Shown piece by piece: positions 45,243 to 53,948 of a stretch of DNA of 64,000 bases. The position numbers and the translations under genes were made by a program. Position 1 is the first letter of the stretch. Each line of letters begins with the position of its first letter. The stretch spans positions 1,426,001 through 1,490,000 of the forward strand of contig NZ_CP114285.2 in assembly GCF_027111255.2 (NCBI RefSeq), written 5' to 3'. The stretch comes from Flavobacterium flavigenum. Its GTDB lineage: Bacteria > Bacteroidota > Bacteroidia > Flavobacteriales > Flavobacteriaceae. The notes beneath the pieces are model-generated. The model worked only from the letters and a program-made list of their open reading frames with translations. It did not search any database and was not told where the DNA came from.

Positions 45243-46286
45243 ATGATTAAATTAACACATAAAAATGTTCATAATCATTTTAAAATAAACGGTCATCACC
45301 TCAATGGAGCCGAGCTCAGCAGCGTAGCTTACAGCTTTATTAAAGAAGGCGATCCTAACGAACAGGCAATTGGGGAATTCTTATTAGACTGGTTCGATGA
45401 AAAAGAGTACATCGAAATGAAAACATCAGGAACTACGGGGCTTCCAAAATTAGTTCGGTTACAAAAACAAGCGATGATACAATCTGCTTTAGCGACAGGT
45501 GATTTCTTTGGTTTAAAACCCAGAGACAAAGCATTACTCTGCCTTCCGGTAAAATTTATAGCTGGTAAAATGATGCTGGTAAGAAGCTTAATTTTGGGGC
45601 TTGATTTAGATATTACAGAACCAAGCACAGCTCCTTTATCGTTTAATAAAACAAGATATGATTTTGTGGCAATGGTACCTTTGCAAGTACAAAATTCCGT
45701 TAAATCATTAGAAAAAGTTAAAAAACTCATCGTTGGCGGTGCAAAAATGGATACCGAATTAGAAGAAAAACTGCTGCCTTTAAAAACGGAAATATATGAA
45801 ACTTATGGAATGACCGAAACCATTACTCATATTGCAGCCAGAAAAACAGGTGAAAAAGTTTTTACTGTTCTTCCAAATGTAAACATAGCAAAAGACAATC
45901 GGGGATGTTTAATAATTACTATTCCTGCTATTTCTGAAGAACCAATTATTACTAATGATCTGGTAGAATTAATAACAGAAAACCAATTTACTTTTTTAGG
46001 AAGAATCGACAATGTGATTAACAGCGGCGGCGTAAAATTAATTCCTGAACAAATCGAAGCAAAATTGACAGGAAAAATCAATTCCCGATTTTTTGTTACA
46101 GGGATTCCGGATTCTCTTTTAGGTGAAAAATTAATTTTGGTCATTGAAGGTGAGAAACAAGTGTTTCAAGAAGATTTCTTTGATGCTTTAGACAAGTATG
46201 AAAAACCAAAAGAAATCGTTTTTATTCCGAAATTTAAGGAAAATGAAAATGGAAAACTGCTGCGTAAACCAAGCTTACAGGTTTAA
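45243..46286 (+). CDS. menE: MenE-like acyl-CoA ligase (O-succinylbenzoate-CoA ligase)
   Basis: The 347-residue AMP-binding enzyme is short for the family (about 450-500), as often in Bacteroidota MenE. Visible are the P-loop-like TSGTTGLPKLV (about 61-71), the ETYGMTET motif A5, and the NSGGVKLIPEQIE region with a C-terminal lysine motif near GKLLRKPS. MenE activates o-succinylbenzoate for menaquinone synthesis. Isochorismate synthase and a thioesterase lie 15 kb away at 60980-62493, so the pathway is split. Confidence 0.82.
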   Translation: MIKLTHKNVHNHFKINGHHLNGAELSSVAYSFIKEGDPNEQAIGEFLLDWFDEKEYIEMKTSGTTGLPKLVRLQKQAMIQSALATGDFFGLKPRDKALLCLPVKFIAGKMMLVRSLILGLDLDITEPSTAPLSFNKTRYDFVAMVPLQVQNSVKSLEKVKKLIVGGAKMDTELEEKLLPLKTEIYETYGMTETITHIAARKTGEKVFTVLPNVNIAKDNRGCLIITIPAISEEPIITNDLVELITENQFTFLGRIDNVINSGGVKLIPEQIEAKLTGKINSRFFVTGIPDSLLGEKLILVIEGEKQVFQEDFFDALDKYEKPKEIVFIPKFKENENGKLLRKPSLQV

Positions 46287-46296
46287 AATCCAATAA

Positions 46297-46341
46297 AAAA
46301 ATTCCAAACTCCAATAAGTATGATTGGAATTTGGAATTTTT
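46297..46341. repeat. AATTCCAA palindromic repeat (copy 2) acting as shared terminator
   Basis: The stem AAAAATTCCAAACTCCAAT / ATTGGAATTTGGAATTTTT (one mismatch) lies between convergent menE-like and RsmB-like genes. It matches the repeat at 41213-41253 and probably serves as a bidirectional terminator. Confidence 0.8.
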
Positions 46342-46358
46342 AAATATTAGAATTTTTA

Positions 46359-47573
46359 TTATTTTTTGCGTTCTAATAATGCCATATAAAAGCCGTCAAA
46401 ACCTGAATCTGATGCCAATAATTTACGGTCTTCAATAAAAGTAAATTGTTGCCCGATTTCAGTTTTAAGGAATTTCTCTACCTGTTCCTGATTTTCTGAT
46501 GGTAAAACAGAACATGTTGCATATACCAATTTTCCTCCTGGTTTTACAATTTTAGAATAACTTTCTAAAACCTCAGACTGTACTTTACGGATGTTATCAA
46601 TAAATTCAGGTTGTAATTTCCATTTAGAATCCGGGTTTCTTTTTAATACCCCTAATCCGCTGCAAGGTGCATCAATCAAAACACGATCTGCTTTTTCATG
46701 CAGTTTTTTAATCACTTTTGTCGTATCAATAATACGGTATTCAATATTAAAAGCACCATTTCTTTTGGCTCTTAATTTTAATTGCTTGAGTTTACTTTCA
46801 TACAAATCCATTGCAATTAATTGTCCTTTGTTTTCCATTAAAGAAGCAATATGCAATGTTTTTCCGCCGGCTCCGGCACAAGTATCAACAACACGCATTC
46901 CTGGCTTTACATCCAAAAACCCGGCAACTAATTGAGAGTTTGCATCCTGAACCTCAAAAAGTCCTTGCTTGAATGCATCTGTCAAAAACACATTTGCTCT
47001 TTCTTTCAAAACCAAAGCTTCAGGCTGATCTTTTAAATATTCTGTCTCAATATTTAAATCCATCAATGTATTTCTAAGACTTTCTTTAGTTCCTTTAAGC
47101 GTATTAGTCCTTAAGATAACTTTTGCAGGCTGGTTTTGGGCTGCAATTTCTTTTGCCCAGACCTTTTCTCCTAATTCTTTTGCGCCTAATTCATCCATCC
47201 AGTCAGGGATAGATTCTTTTAAAGCCCTAACTTTTGAAAGCTCGTCAAAACGACCTTTTATTTTTCTTTCAGGAGTTCCTTCTAATTGTCTCCAGTCCGG
47301 AATTGGATATCCTCTTAAAACGGCCCAAACTGCAAACATTCTCCACAGATTATCTCTGTCATAGGGTTCTTTAACTTCGGCAATTTCAGCATACAATCTT
47401 TTCCAACGAACAATTTCGTATATGGTTTCAGCAACAAACTTCCTGTCAGAACTTCCCCAACGTTTGTCTTTTTTTAATGCTCTGGCTACCACTTTATCCG
47501 CATATTCTCCTTCATTGAAAATTGCGTTCAAAGAATCGATGGTAGTATAAACTAAATTTCTGTGTAATCTCAT
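46359..47573 (-). CDS. RsmB/NOP-type RNA m5C methyltransferase
   Basis: The 404-residue protein has an N-terminal NusB-like region (about 5-130) and a Rossmann SAM-binding core with VVDTCAGAGGKTLHIA. The NOL1/NOP2/sun signatures are IDAPCSGLGVLKRNPDSKW and YATCSVLPSENQEQV (the two catalytic cysteines). It methylates cytosine in rRNA or tRNA; the exact target (such as 16S C967) is not certain. A -7 box lies at 47591-47598. Confidence 0.9.
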   Translation of the reverse strand: MRLHRNLVYTTIDSLNAIFNEGEYADKVVARALKKDKRWGSSDRKFVAETIYEIVRWKRLYAEIAEVKEPYDRDNLWRMFAVWAVLRGYPIPDWRQLEGTPERKIKGRFDELSKVRALKESIPDWMDELGAKELGEKVWAKEIAAQNQPAKVILRTNTLKGTKESLRNTLMDLNIETEYLKDQPEALVLKERANVFLTDAFKQGLFEVQDANSQLVAGFLDVKPGMRVVDTCAGAGGKTLHIASLMENKGQLIAMDLYESKLKQLKLRAKRNGAFNIEYRIIDTTKVIKKLHEKADRVLIDAPCSGLGVLKRNPDSKWKLQPEFIDNIRKVQSEVLESYSKIVKPGGKLVYATCSVLPSENQEQVEKFLKTEIGQQFTFIEDRKLLASDSGFDGFYMALLERKK

Positions 47574-47590
47574 TTTAATTATTTGAGTTG

Positions 47591-47598
47591 CAAAGGTA
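47591..47598 (-). promoter_or_regulatory. -7 box for the RsmB-like gene
   Basis: The minus strand reads TACCTTTG, 18 bases before ATG 47573. Confidence 0.5.
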
Positions 47599-47660
47599 CT
47601 ATTAATTGATTGAAAGTTAAATTTTTAATTTGGATGTTATTTTTAACTTTCATTAAAAAG

Positions 47661-47695
47661 AAAAACACTCTGATAAAGCTTAAAAGAGTGTTTTT
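47661..47695 (-). terminator. Terminator of kup
   Basis: The stem AAAAACACTC / GAGTGTTTTT with a 15-base loop, then a T-rich tail on the minus strand. Confidence 0.8.
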
Positions 47696-47715
47696 AATTT
47701 ATTTTGTAAAATGAT

Positions 47716-49680
47716 TTATTTAATAATTCTCGTTAAACCTATATTATCCGGAGCATGAAGCACCATTGGAAATTTCTCAATTTTTACTGAACTGCTATCT
47801 AAGCCAAAAGCACTTTCTTCAGACAAACTCAATTTTTTAATCAGGAAATAGGAGTTCATGATTATCTTCTCATGCCATAATAAATCAGAGTCATTTGACA
47901 GAAATTTTTCAGACAATACGAATTTAAAATCTCCAACAATATTATTTTTATTCAACGATTCGTAACGACTGGTAATATCAACCTCTCCATTTTTTACCAT
48001 ATCCCGAATAACTTCCCTAAACATCAAATTGATTTTTGTTGGTTCTCTGAAGCCTAAATTGAAATCAATTCTGTAAATGTCGTCTTTAGCAATTTCAGTT
48101 ACTTTATATTGTGTTTTATATGGTTCCGTTAAAATATTGACATGTACAAACCAATAGATATCTGCTCGTTTAGGACGCTTTTGCAAAATTGAATACATTA
48201 CTTTTTGCTCTATCTCATCAACGCGGTTTGCATTTGTCATGTAAACCAAATGCGTTGCATATTTAGGAATCGATAAATCTTCACTCAATTCCATCAAAAC
48301 TTTCTTATAATCGTCAATTTTAACAATTTTAGTATAGCTTTTATTAATTTGCTTGGCCACATACCATACAGTCATTACCGAAATCAGCATTATAGCAATA
48401 ATTAGGGTTACATAACCGCCCTCCGCAAATTTTGTAATATTGGCAAGTAAAAAACAGCCTTCAATTACTAAATAAATGGCGATCAAAGGAACCATAAAAT
48501 AGAGCTTCACTCTTTTCATGATCAAATAATAATTCAATAAAATGGTTGTCATAATCATACACAGTACAATTGCCAAACCATAGGCATGTTCCATATTACT
48601 TGACTTTTCAAAGTGCAAAACGATTCCGACACATCCAAAAAACAATAACCAGTTAATGGACGGAATATACAATTGTCCTTTTACTTCAGTCGGATATTTG
48701 ATTCTTACTTTAGGCCAGAAATTCAATCGCATCGCTTCATTTATCAAAGTAAATGAACCACTGATAAGCGCCTGGGAAGCAATAACTGCAGCCAAAGTTG
48801 CTATTACGATACCTACAGGCTGAAACCAGTTGGGCATAATTAAGTAAAACGGATTACCATTCTCTCCCCCTAATCCTTGTAGAGTCTGTCCTTCGTGATG
48901 AATTAGATAAGCTGCCTGACCAAAATAATTCAAAACCAAAGTTAGTTTTACAAAAACCCAGCTAATTCTAATATTTTTTCTTCCGCAATGCCCCATATCA
49001 GAATACAATGCTTCTGCTCCTGTAGTACATAAGAATACAAATCCTAATACAAAAAACCCATCAGGATGTATTGACAATAAATGGTAAGCATAATATGGAT
49101 TAATGGCTTTAATAACTTCCGGATGATCTAAAATCTGAACAACTCCTAAAGTTCCAAGCATTGCAAACCAAATAAGCATCATTGGCGCAAAAAACTTACC
49201 AACTAACTTAGTACCAAACTGTTGAATTGTAAACAATATAAATAAAATTCCAATAACAATTGGTATTGTATTTATTTCAGGGTAATATGTTTTTATTCCT
49301 TCAACCGCAGAAGAAACTGAAATGGGCGGTGTAATAATTCCATCTGCCAATAAAGCACTACCACCTATAATAGCGGGTACAATCAGCCATTTTATTTTGG
49401 TTTTCTTGACTAAGGCATATAATGCAAAAATACCTCCTTCTCCATGATTGTCAGCACTTAAAGTAATAAGTACATATTTAATAGTCGTTTGAAGGGTTAA
49501 TGTCCAGAAAACACAGGAAATACCTCCTAAAACAATATCTGCATCAATAGAATGGTCACCAAGTATGGCTTTCATCACATATAATGGAGAAGTACCAATA
49601 TCTCCATAAATAATCCCTAATGTAATCAACAAACCACCTATAGACAACTTACTGTGTAAGTTTTTATGCGCTGCGCTCAT
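47716..49680 (-). CDS. kup: KUP family potassium transporter
   Basis: The predicted 654-residue transporter has about 12 transmembrane helices, the KUP/HAK signature GIIYGDIGTSPLYVMKA near the N-terminus, GTEALYSDMGHCGRK and a C-terminal cytoplasmic domain of about 170 residues. It takes up potassium with protons. The start at 49680 is chosen because a -7 box (49705-49712) lies just before it and inside the longer frame from 49737. Confidence 0.95.
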   Translation of the reverse strand: MSAAHKNLHSKLSIGGLLITLGIIYGDIGTSPLYVMKAILGDHSIDADIVLGGISCVFWTLTLQTTIKYVLITLSADNHGEGGIFALYALVKKTKIKWLIVPAIIGGSALLADGIITPPISVSSAVEGIKTYYPEINTIPIVIGILFILFTIQQFGTKLVGKFFAPMMLIWFAMLGTLGVVQILDHPEVIKAINPYYAYHLLSIHPDGFFVLGFVFLCTTGAEALYSDMGHCGRKNIRISWVFVKLTLVLNYFGQAAYLIHHEGQTLQGLGGENGNPFYLIMPNWFQPVGIVIATLAAVIASQALISGSFTLINEAMRLNFWPKVRIKYPTEVKGQLYIPSINWLLFFGCVGIVLHFEKSSNMEHAYGLAIVLCMIMTTILLNYYLIMKRVKLYFMVPLIAIYLVIEGCFLLANITKFAEGGYVTLIIAIMLISVMTVWYVAKQINKSYTKIVKIDDYKKVLMELSEDLSIPKYATHLVYMTNANRVDEIEQKVMYSILQKRPKRADIYWFVHVNILTEPYKTQYKVTEIAKDDIYRIDFNLGFREPTKINLMFREVIRDMVKNGEVDITSRYESLNKNNIVGDFKFVLSEKFLSNDSDLLWHEKIIMNSYFLIKKLSLSEESAFGLDSSSVKIEKFPMVLHAPDNIGLTRIIK

Positions 49681-49704
49681 GTATAATTTTATAAAAGACG
49701 GTTG

Positions 49705-49712
49705 CAAATTTA
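49705..49712 (-). promoter_or_regulatory. -7 box for kup
   Basis: The minus strand reads TAAATTTG, 25 bases before ATG 49680. Confidence 0.55.
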
Positions 49713-49754
49713 CTCTTTTAAAATAAATTAGCGTCAATTATAATTTAAAATAAC

Positions 49755-49790
49755 AAAAAAAACACAACCCTTCGATTGTGCTTTTTTTTT
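49755..49790 (-). terminator. Terminator of the Arg/Asn/Ser-rich lipoprotein gene
   Basis: A-run plus ACACAA / TTGTG(C)T plus a T-run around loop CCCTTCGA. It lies just past the stop at 49815. Confidence 0.7.
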
Positions 49791-49814
49791 GATTTAAAAA
49801 GTTTATTTTTAATA

Positions 49815-51143
49815 TTAAATTCTTCTTCCGCCACCTCTTGACTCTGAAGTATTTCCTCTTTGTGAATTCCCTCCTCCTCTTGATTCCTGACTTGCTCTTG
49901 GAGACTCAGAACGTTGCGAAGCTTCCGGTCTTGCAGGTCTGCTTTCAGATGACGATCTGTTTTGAGCATAACCACCTCTCGAAGATTCTGCCCTTTGGCT
50001 TGAAGCCGCTCTGTTTTCAGAGTTACCTCTTGAAGAATTCATTCTGTATTCATTAGAATTTCCTCTCGATTCATTTCTTGAGTTGTTTTCAACTCTTGCC
50101 GGGCTATTAACAGTTGCCGAATTATCTCTTCCGGAAGCTACCCTGTTTGAATTAAAGTTTCTGTCAGACGTGCTTCTATTATCATTAGAATTGTTTCGGG
50201 ACTCGTACCTTTGATTATTTTCAACTCTTACCGTATTACTATTTCTGTCCGAAGCAATTCTGTTTGAATTATAGTTTCTGTCAGACATATTTCTGTTATC
50301 ATTATAACTTCTGTTTGAATTTGTGTTTTCTGTAGAAATTCTTCCAGAATTAGATCTGTTAGTACTGTAACCATTTTGGTTTCTGTTATACTCTCTGCTT
50401 GCAACACGTCTTTGATCTAAATCATATCTATTACTTACATTCGAATGTCTGTGAGAAAAACTACGGTCAGGATATTGTCTTTCATATCCATAAGAACGTC
50501 TGGATTCATATATTACAGGTGCTCTGTAACTTCTTCTGTTATTTACATAATTATAATGATTGTTTACATTGATACAAACATCCACATTTCTTCTATATCT
50601 GTAAATTGGGTAAGGTCTCCAGGCAACGTAATAGGTTGGAAAAAAATTCCATGTCCAAGTAGAGTAATAAGGTCTGTAGTTTGTAATCCAGAATGATGAA
50701 TAAATAACTGGTGTTACGTTATAAACCGGCTCATAAATATAATTTGGACCGTAAAAATAACTGTTACCTACAACCTGAATGCTTACTTTATTATAATTAT
50801 CCCTTTCTACATCGATAGTCGCAATATCCTGATAAACATCACGATCAAGAACCGATTGTATGACAATAACGTGAGTTCTGTTTTCTACAGTTTCAATAAC
50901 ACGTAAATAATCAACCTGATCATCATTATTCAAATCAAGATTTGAAATTTGATATTTCGGATCATTTAAACGTCTTTCAAAATCCTGAAGATTAGCTGAC
51001 TCTCCAAAAATAGAAGCCACAGCCCTTAAATCTAAATTATCACTGATATCGGAGTTTTTTGCGTAAACAGTCGTTTGGCTTTGTACTGCACAAGAACTTA
51101 AACCTATAGCTACTAAAGCTAAAAAAAGTATTTTGGTTTTCAT
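49815..51143 (-). CDS. Lipoprotein with Arg/Asn/Ser-rich low-complexity C-terminus
   Basis: Not a named family. The 442-residue protein has a lipoprotein signal (IGLSSCAVQSQ) and an N-terminal folded part (about 30-140, with an EF-hand-like DLNNDDQVDYLRV). A Tyr/Trp/Pro-rich stretch follows (about 140-185, NYRPYYSTWTWNFFPTYYVA), then about 250 residues almost only of Arg, Asn, Ser, Tyr and Gly with repeats such as SDRNFNSNRVAS and ENNSRNESRGNS. The tail is strongly basic and probably disordered; it might bind nucleic acid, polysaccharide or the cell wall. Monocistronic. Confidence 0.75.
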   Translation of the reverse strand: MKTKILFLALVAIGLSSCAVQSQTTVYAKNSDISDNLDLRAVASIFGESANLQDFERRLNDPKYQISNLDLNNDDQVDYLRVIETVENRTHVIVIQSVLDRDVYQDIATIDVERDNYNKVSIQVVGNSYFYGPNYIYEPVYNVTPVIYSSFWITNYRPYYSTWTWNFFPTYYVAWRPYPIYRYRRNVDVCINVNNHYNYVNNRRSYRAPVIYESRRSYGYERQYPDRSFSHRHSNVSNRYDLDQRRVASREYNRNQNGYSTNRSNSGRISTENTNSNRSYNDNRNMSDRNYNSNRIASDRNSNTVRVENNQRYESRNNSNDNRSTSDRNFNSNRVASGRDNSATVNSPARVENNSRNESRGNSNEYRMNSSRGNSENRAASSQRAESSRGGYAQNRSSSESRPARPEASQRSESPRASQESRGGGNSQRGNTSESRGGGRRI

Positions 51144-51262
51144 GGCAAATCATATTAAGATTAATATTCTGGAATATCCAATTACTGTGCCAGAAAAAAA
51201 ACAAAATATATTTTACTTGTTGTAAATAATTGTATTTTAGCAACAACTAAATCTTAACTTAT

Positions 51263-52324
51263 ATGAAAAAAGTAATGTTATTTTGTAGTGTCTTTGTTTT
51301 ATTTCTATCTTTTAAACCATTGAATTACAAAGACAAAACAGCTTTCTATGGCGGTTTCACATCAATGGAGACAGACACCTTATTTCAGGACAAAATCAGT
51401 ATCAGGGCAATTTCTATTGACAAAAATAAGGTTTGGTATGGTGCCGATAACTCCCGCTTTGGATATTATGATTTAGATAAAAAAGAGAAATTTGAAGAGC
51501 ATATTTATCGAGATACCTTAAAATTAGAATTCAGAAGCATCGCTCAAACTTCAAAAGATGTCTTCTTGTTGAGTGTCGGAAATCCGGCTTTACTTTATTC
51601 CGTTTCTAAAAAAACACAAAAAGTAAAATTAGTTTACAAAGAAGTTAATGAGAAAGTCTTTTACGACAGTATGCAATTTTGGAATGATAAAGAAGGAATT
51701 GCTATTGGTGATCCAACAGAAGATACTTTTTCAGTAATTATAACCCGTGACGGAGGAGAAACATGGGCAAAATTATTATCAGATAAGTTACCAACCAATG
51801 CTAAAGGCGAGACGGCTTTTGCTGCCAGCAATTCAAATATTGTTATAAAAGGAGATGACACCTGGCTGGTTTCAGGAGGAAAAAAATCACGAGTTTTCTA
51901 CTCTCCGGATAAAGGCAAAACCTGGAAGGTAATCGAAACACCTATTGTCCAGGGAAAAGCAATGGCTGGGATTTTCACAGCAGATTTTTACGATTCAAAA
52001 CATGGATTTATTGCAGGAGGTGATTATGAACTTCCAAACCAAAAAAAAGACAACAAAGCTTTTACAACAGATGGTGGCAAAACATGGGAACTAATTGGTC
52101 AGGGCATGGGTTTTGGATATGCATCATGTGTGCAGTATGTACCCGGGGGGAATGGCAAAGAAATTATCTGTGTTGGTTCTGAAGGAATTCAGTATTCTCA
52201 AAATGGCGGTGCCAACTGGACACAATTATCTACAGACACGAAACTTTTTACCATTCGTTTTGTTAACAGAAATACAGCAATTGCTGCAGGTTATAATAAA
52301 GTTATCAGATTACGATTTAAATAA
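51263..52324 (+). CDS. Secreted BNR/YCF48-like beta-propeller protein
   Basis: The 353-residue protein has a signal peptide (about 1-20, LFLSFKPLNY). BNR/Asp-box-type repeats are spaced across the protein: RDGGETWAKLL, SPDKGKTWKVIE, TDGGKTWELIG and QNGGANWTQL, as in the YCF48/sortilin-like propellers. In plants and cyanobacteria relatives assist photosystem assembly; in Bacteroidota they are called oxidoreductase-like but no catalytic motif is seen. It probably binds proteins outside the cytoplasm. Confidence 0.8.
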   Translation: MKKVMLFCSVFVLFLSFKPLNYKDKTAFYGGFTSMETDTLFQDKISIRAISIDKNKVWYGADNSRFGYYDLDKKEKFEEHIYRDTLKLEFRSIAQTSKDVFLLSVGNPALLYSVSKKTQKVKLVYKEVNEKVFYDSMQFWNDKEGIAIGDPTEDTFSVIITRDGGETWAKLLSDKLPTNAKGETAFAASNSNIVIKGDDTWLVSGGKKSRVFYSPDKGKTWKVIETPIVQGKAMAGIFTADFYDSKHGFIAGGDYELPNQKKDNKAFTTDGGKTWELIGQGMGFGYASCVQYVPGGNGKEIICVGSEGIQYSQNGGANWTQLSTDTKLFTIRFVNRNTAIAAGYNKVIRLRFK

Positions 52325-52331
52325 AAATAAC

Positions 52332-52375
52332 AAGACCCCTAAATAATAAAGTAAGTATTATTATATAGGGGTCTT
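52332..52375. terminator. Bidirectional hairpin terminator
   Basis: The stem AAGACCCCTA / TAGGGGTCTT extended by AATAATA/TATTATT lies between the convergent BNR-protein and sigma-operon genes. Confidence 0.8.
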
Positions 52376-52418
52376 ATCGCTGTTGTTCCTTGTGGTATTT
52401 GGGGCGGCTATATTTTCA

Positions 52419-52880
52419 TTAGTTTTTACCTGCTTTTTCCTTATATTGTTTCAACAATTTTCGGTTAAAATCATCTTCTGATTTTTTAAGTTTTAATATT
52501 TTTTTAGCAGAAAGCACTTTGCGAAGGTTACTCATATATTTTTCTCTTAAATAATACAGTTCTTTGTCTGTACTTTCTATTTGAGACAATAAAGCAGAAG
52601 CTTCTTTTTCTGAAAGCGAATTAACACTGTCATCATTTAATTTTCGAAAATACGTTTTCATTTTTTCATGACGTAATTCATATTGCTTATCATCAAAAGC
52701 ATTATAAATTGGCCAGAATTTTTCAGCTTCATTTGATGTAAGTTCCAATTCTGTAGTCAAGAAAGACACTTTGTAAGCTTTAATCTTTTCGCGTTTTTCA
52801 TCTATTTTTTCACTTTGTGCATAAAATGAAAAGCTAACTAAAAACAGTACTATGGGCAGTATATTTTTGATTTTCATCAC
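52419..52880 (-). CDS. Periplasmic helical protein of an ECF sigma operon (Spy/CpxP-like)
   Basis: The 153-residue protein has a signal peptide (about 1-21, FLVSFSFYAQS). The body is all helical and charged, with LTSNEAEKFWPIYNAFDDK and later helices (LREKYMSNLRKVL), similar in layout to Spy/CpxP-type periplasmic sensor-chaperones. It is the last gene of a three-gene operon (sigma factor, membrane anti-sigma-like protein, this protein) with gaps of 33 and 14 bases. It may sense envelope protein state; this is inferred from operon and fold only. Confidence 0.8.
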   Translation of the reverse strand: MMKIKNILPIVLFLVSFSFYAQSEKIDEKREKIKAYKVSFLTTELELTSNEAEKFWPIYNAFDDKQYELRHEKMKTYFRKLNDDSVNSLSEKEASALLSQIESTDKELYYLREKYMSNLRKVLSAKKILKLKKSEDDFNRKLLKQYKEKAGKN

Positions 52881-52894
52881 TATAGTTTTTATTT

Positions 52895-53305
52895 TTATTC
52901 TGAAATTAAATTTTCAATGTTTGGATTTGAAGACAAAACATCTTCAAGTGTTTCCTGTTCAAGAACCACATTTTTATTTATTGCTTCAATATCTTTAGTG
53001 TCTAATTCACGGATTAAATCATATTGATTTATACCAGACTGATAAGATAAATATGTTTCTAAAGTAGCCTCATCAAGTTCTTTTGATTTATTGTAATTAT
53101 TTACTGCCGGAATCATTAATGCAATAAAAATTACTGCAGCCGCAATCATCGCAATAACCTTTTTACGTTTGTAAATAGGAATTACTTTCACTTCCCTTTC
53201 ATTGATTTGCTGTAAAACCTTTGCTGAAAAATCATCAAAATAATGATCCGGAGTTTTAAATCCGGGAGTCATTTTAGGTGCGTTTTCTAATTTAAATGTT
53301 TCCAT
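52895..53305 (-). CDS. Anti-sigma-like single-pass membrane protein
   Basis: The 136-residue protein has a cytoplasmic N-terminus (about 1-48, TPGFKTPDHYFDDFSAKVL), one transmembrane helix (about 50-68, VIAMIAAAVIFIALMIPAV) and a short acidic periplasmic C-terminus. Its place directly after the sigma gene and before a periplasmic protein suggests it holds the sigma factor at the membrane, but it lacks a zinc-binding anti-sigma signature, so the role is inferred. Confidence 0.75.
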   Translation of the reverse strand: METFKLENAPKMTPGFKTPDHYFDDFSAKVLQQINEREVKVIPIYKRKKVIAMIAAAVIFIALMIPAVNNYNKSKELDEATLETYLSYQSGINQYDLIRELDTKDIEAINKNVVLEQETLEDVLSSNPNIENLISE

Positions 53306-53338
53306 AATGTTTATAAGATATGTTTTATAACAAAAGGT

Positions 53339-53881
53339 TTAATTTGATGTAACATATAATTCAATTTTTTTTACGGCATGATGATAAGAAGCCTTCAACG
53401 CACCGACTGATGTCCCCAGAATTTCTGATATTTCTTCGTATTTTAATTCTTCGAAATACTTCATTTTAAAAACCAATTGCTGTTTTTCAGGCAATGTAAC
53501 TATAGCTTTCTGAAGCTTTATTTGAATTTCATCACCATCAAAATAAGTATCAGATTTTAAATTATCAATGGTTTTGTTCTGTAAAGCTTCTGATGTCAAA
53601 CCATTTAATTTTGCTTTCTGGCTTAAGAAAGTAAGCGCTTCATTGGTTGCAATTCTATACATCCATGAAAAAAGTTTACTTTCTCCTTTAAAATTTTTCA
53701 GATACTGAAATACTTTTACAAAGGTGTTCTGCAAAACATCGTCAGCGTCATCATGATTGAGAACAATATTCCGAATATGGGAATATAACGGTTTTTGATA
53801 TTCTGCCAAGAGTATACGAAACGCAGCATTTTGCGTTTCAGGATTTAATAATTGTGCTATAAATTCCTTCTCGTTTGTCAA
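53339..53881 (-). CDS. ECF-type RNA polymerase sigma factor
   Basis: The 180-residue sigma-70 factor has region 2 at about 20-90 (HDDADDVLQNTFVKVFQYL, SWMYRIATNEALTFL) and region 4 at about 120-175 (LPEKQQLVFKMKYF, YEEISEILGTSVGALKASYH). It is co-transcribed with an anti-sigma-like membrane protein and a periplasmic helical protein, a layout for envelope-stress sensing. It is distinct from the FecI-like sigma at 23934. Confidence 0.94.
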   Translation of the reverse strand: MTNEKEFIAQLLNPETQNAAFRILLAEYQKPLYSHIRNIVLNHDDADDVLQNTFVKVFQYLKNFKGESKLFSWMYRIATNEALTFLSQKAKLNGLTSEALQNKTIDNLKSDTYFDGDEIQIKLQKAIVTLPEKQQLVFKMKYFEELKYEEISEILGTSVGALKASYHHAVKKIELYVTSN

Positions 53882-53948
53882 GTCGTTTCGCTATCTTGTT
53901 TGTTTGAATGAATTTATTACAAAAGGTTTAATCAGGTTTTATATTTTT

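Noticed and set aside
49745..49975. 76-codon minus-strand ORF
   Set aside because: It overlaps the Arg/Asn/Ser-rich lipoprotein gene in another frame and reads through the terminator.
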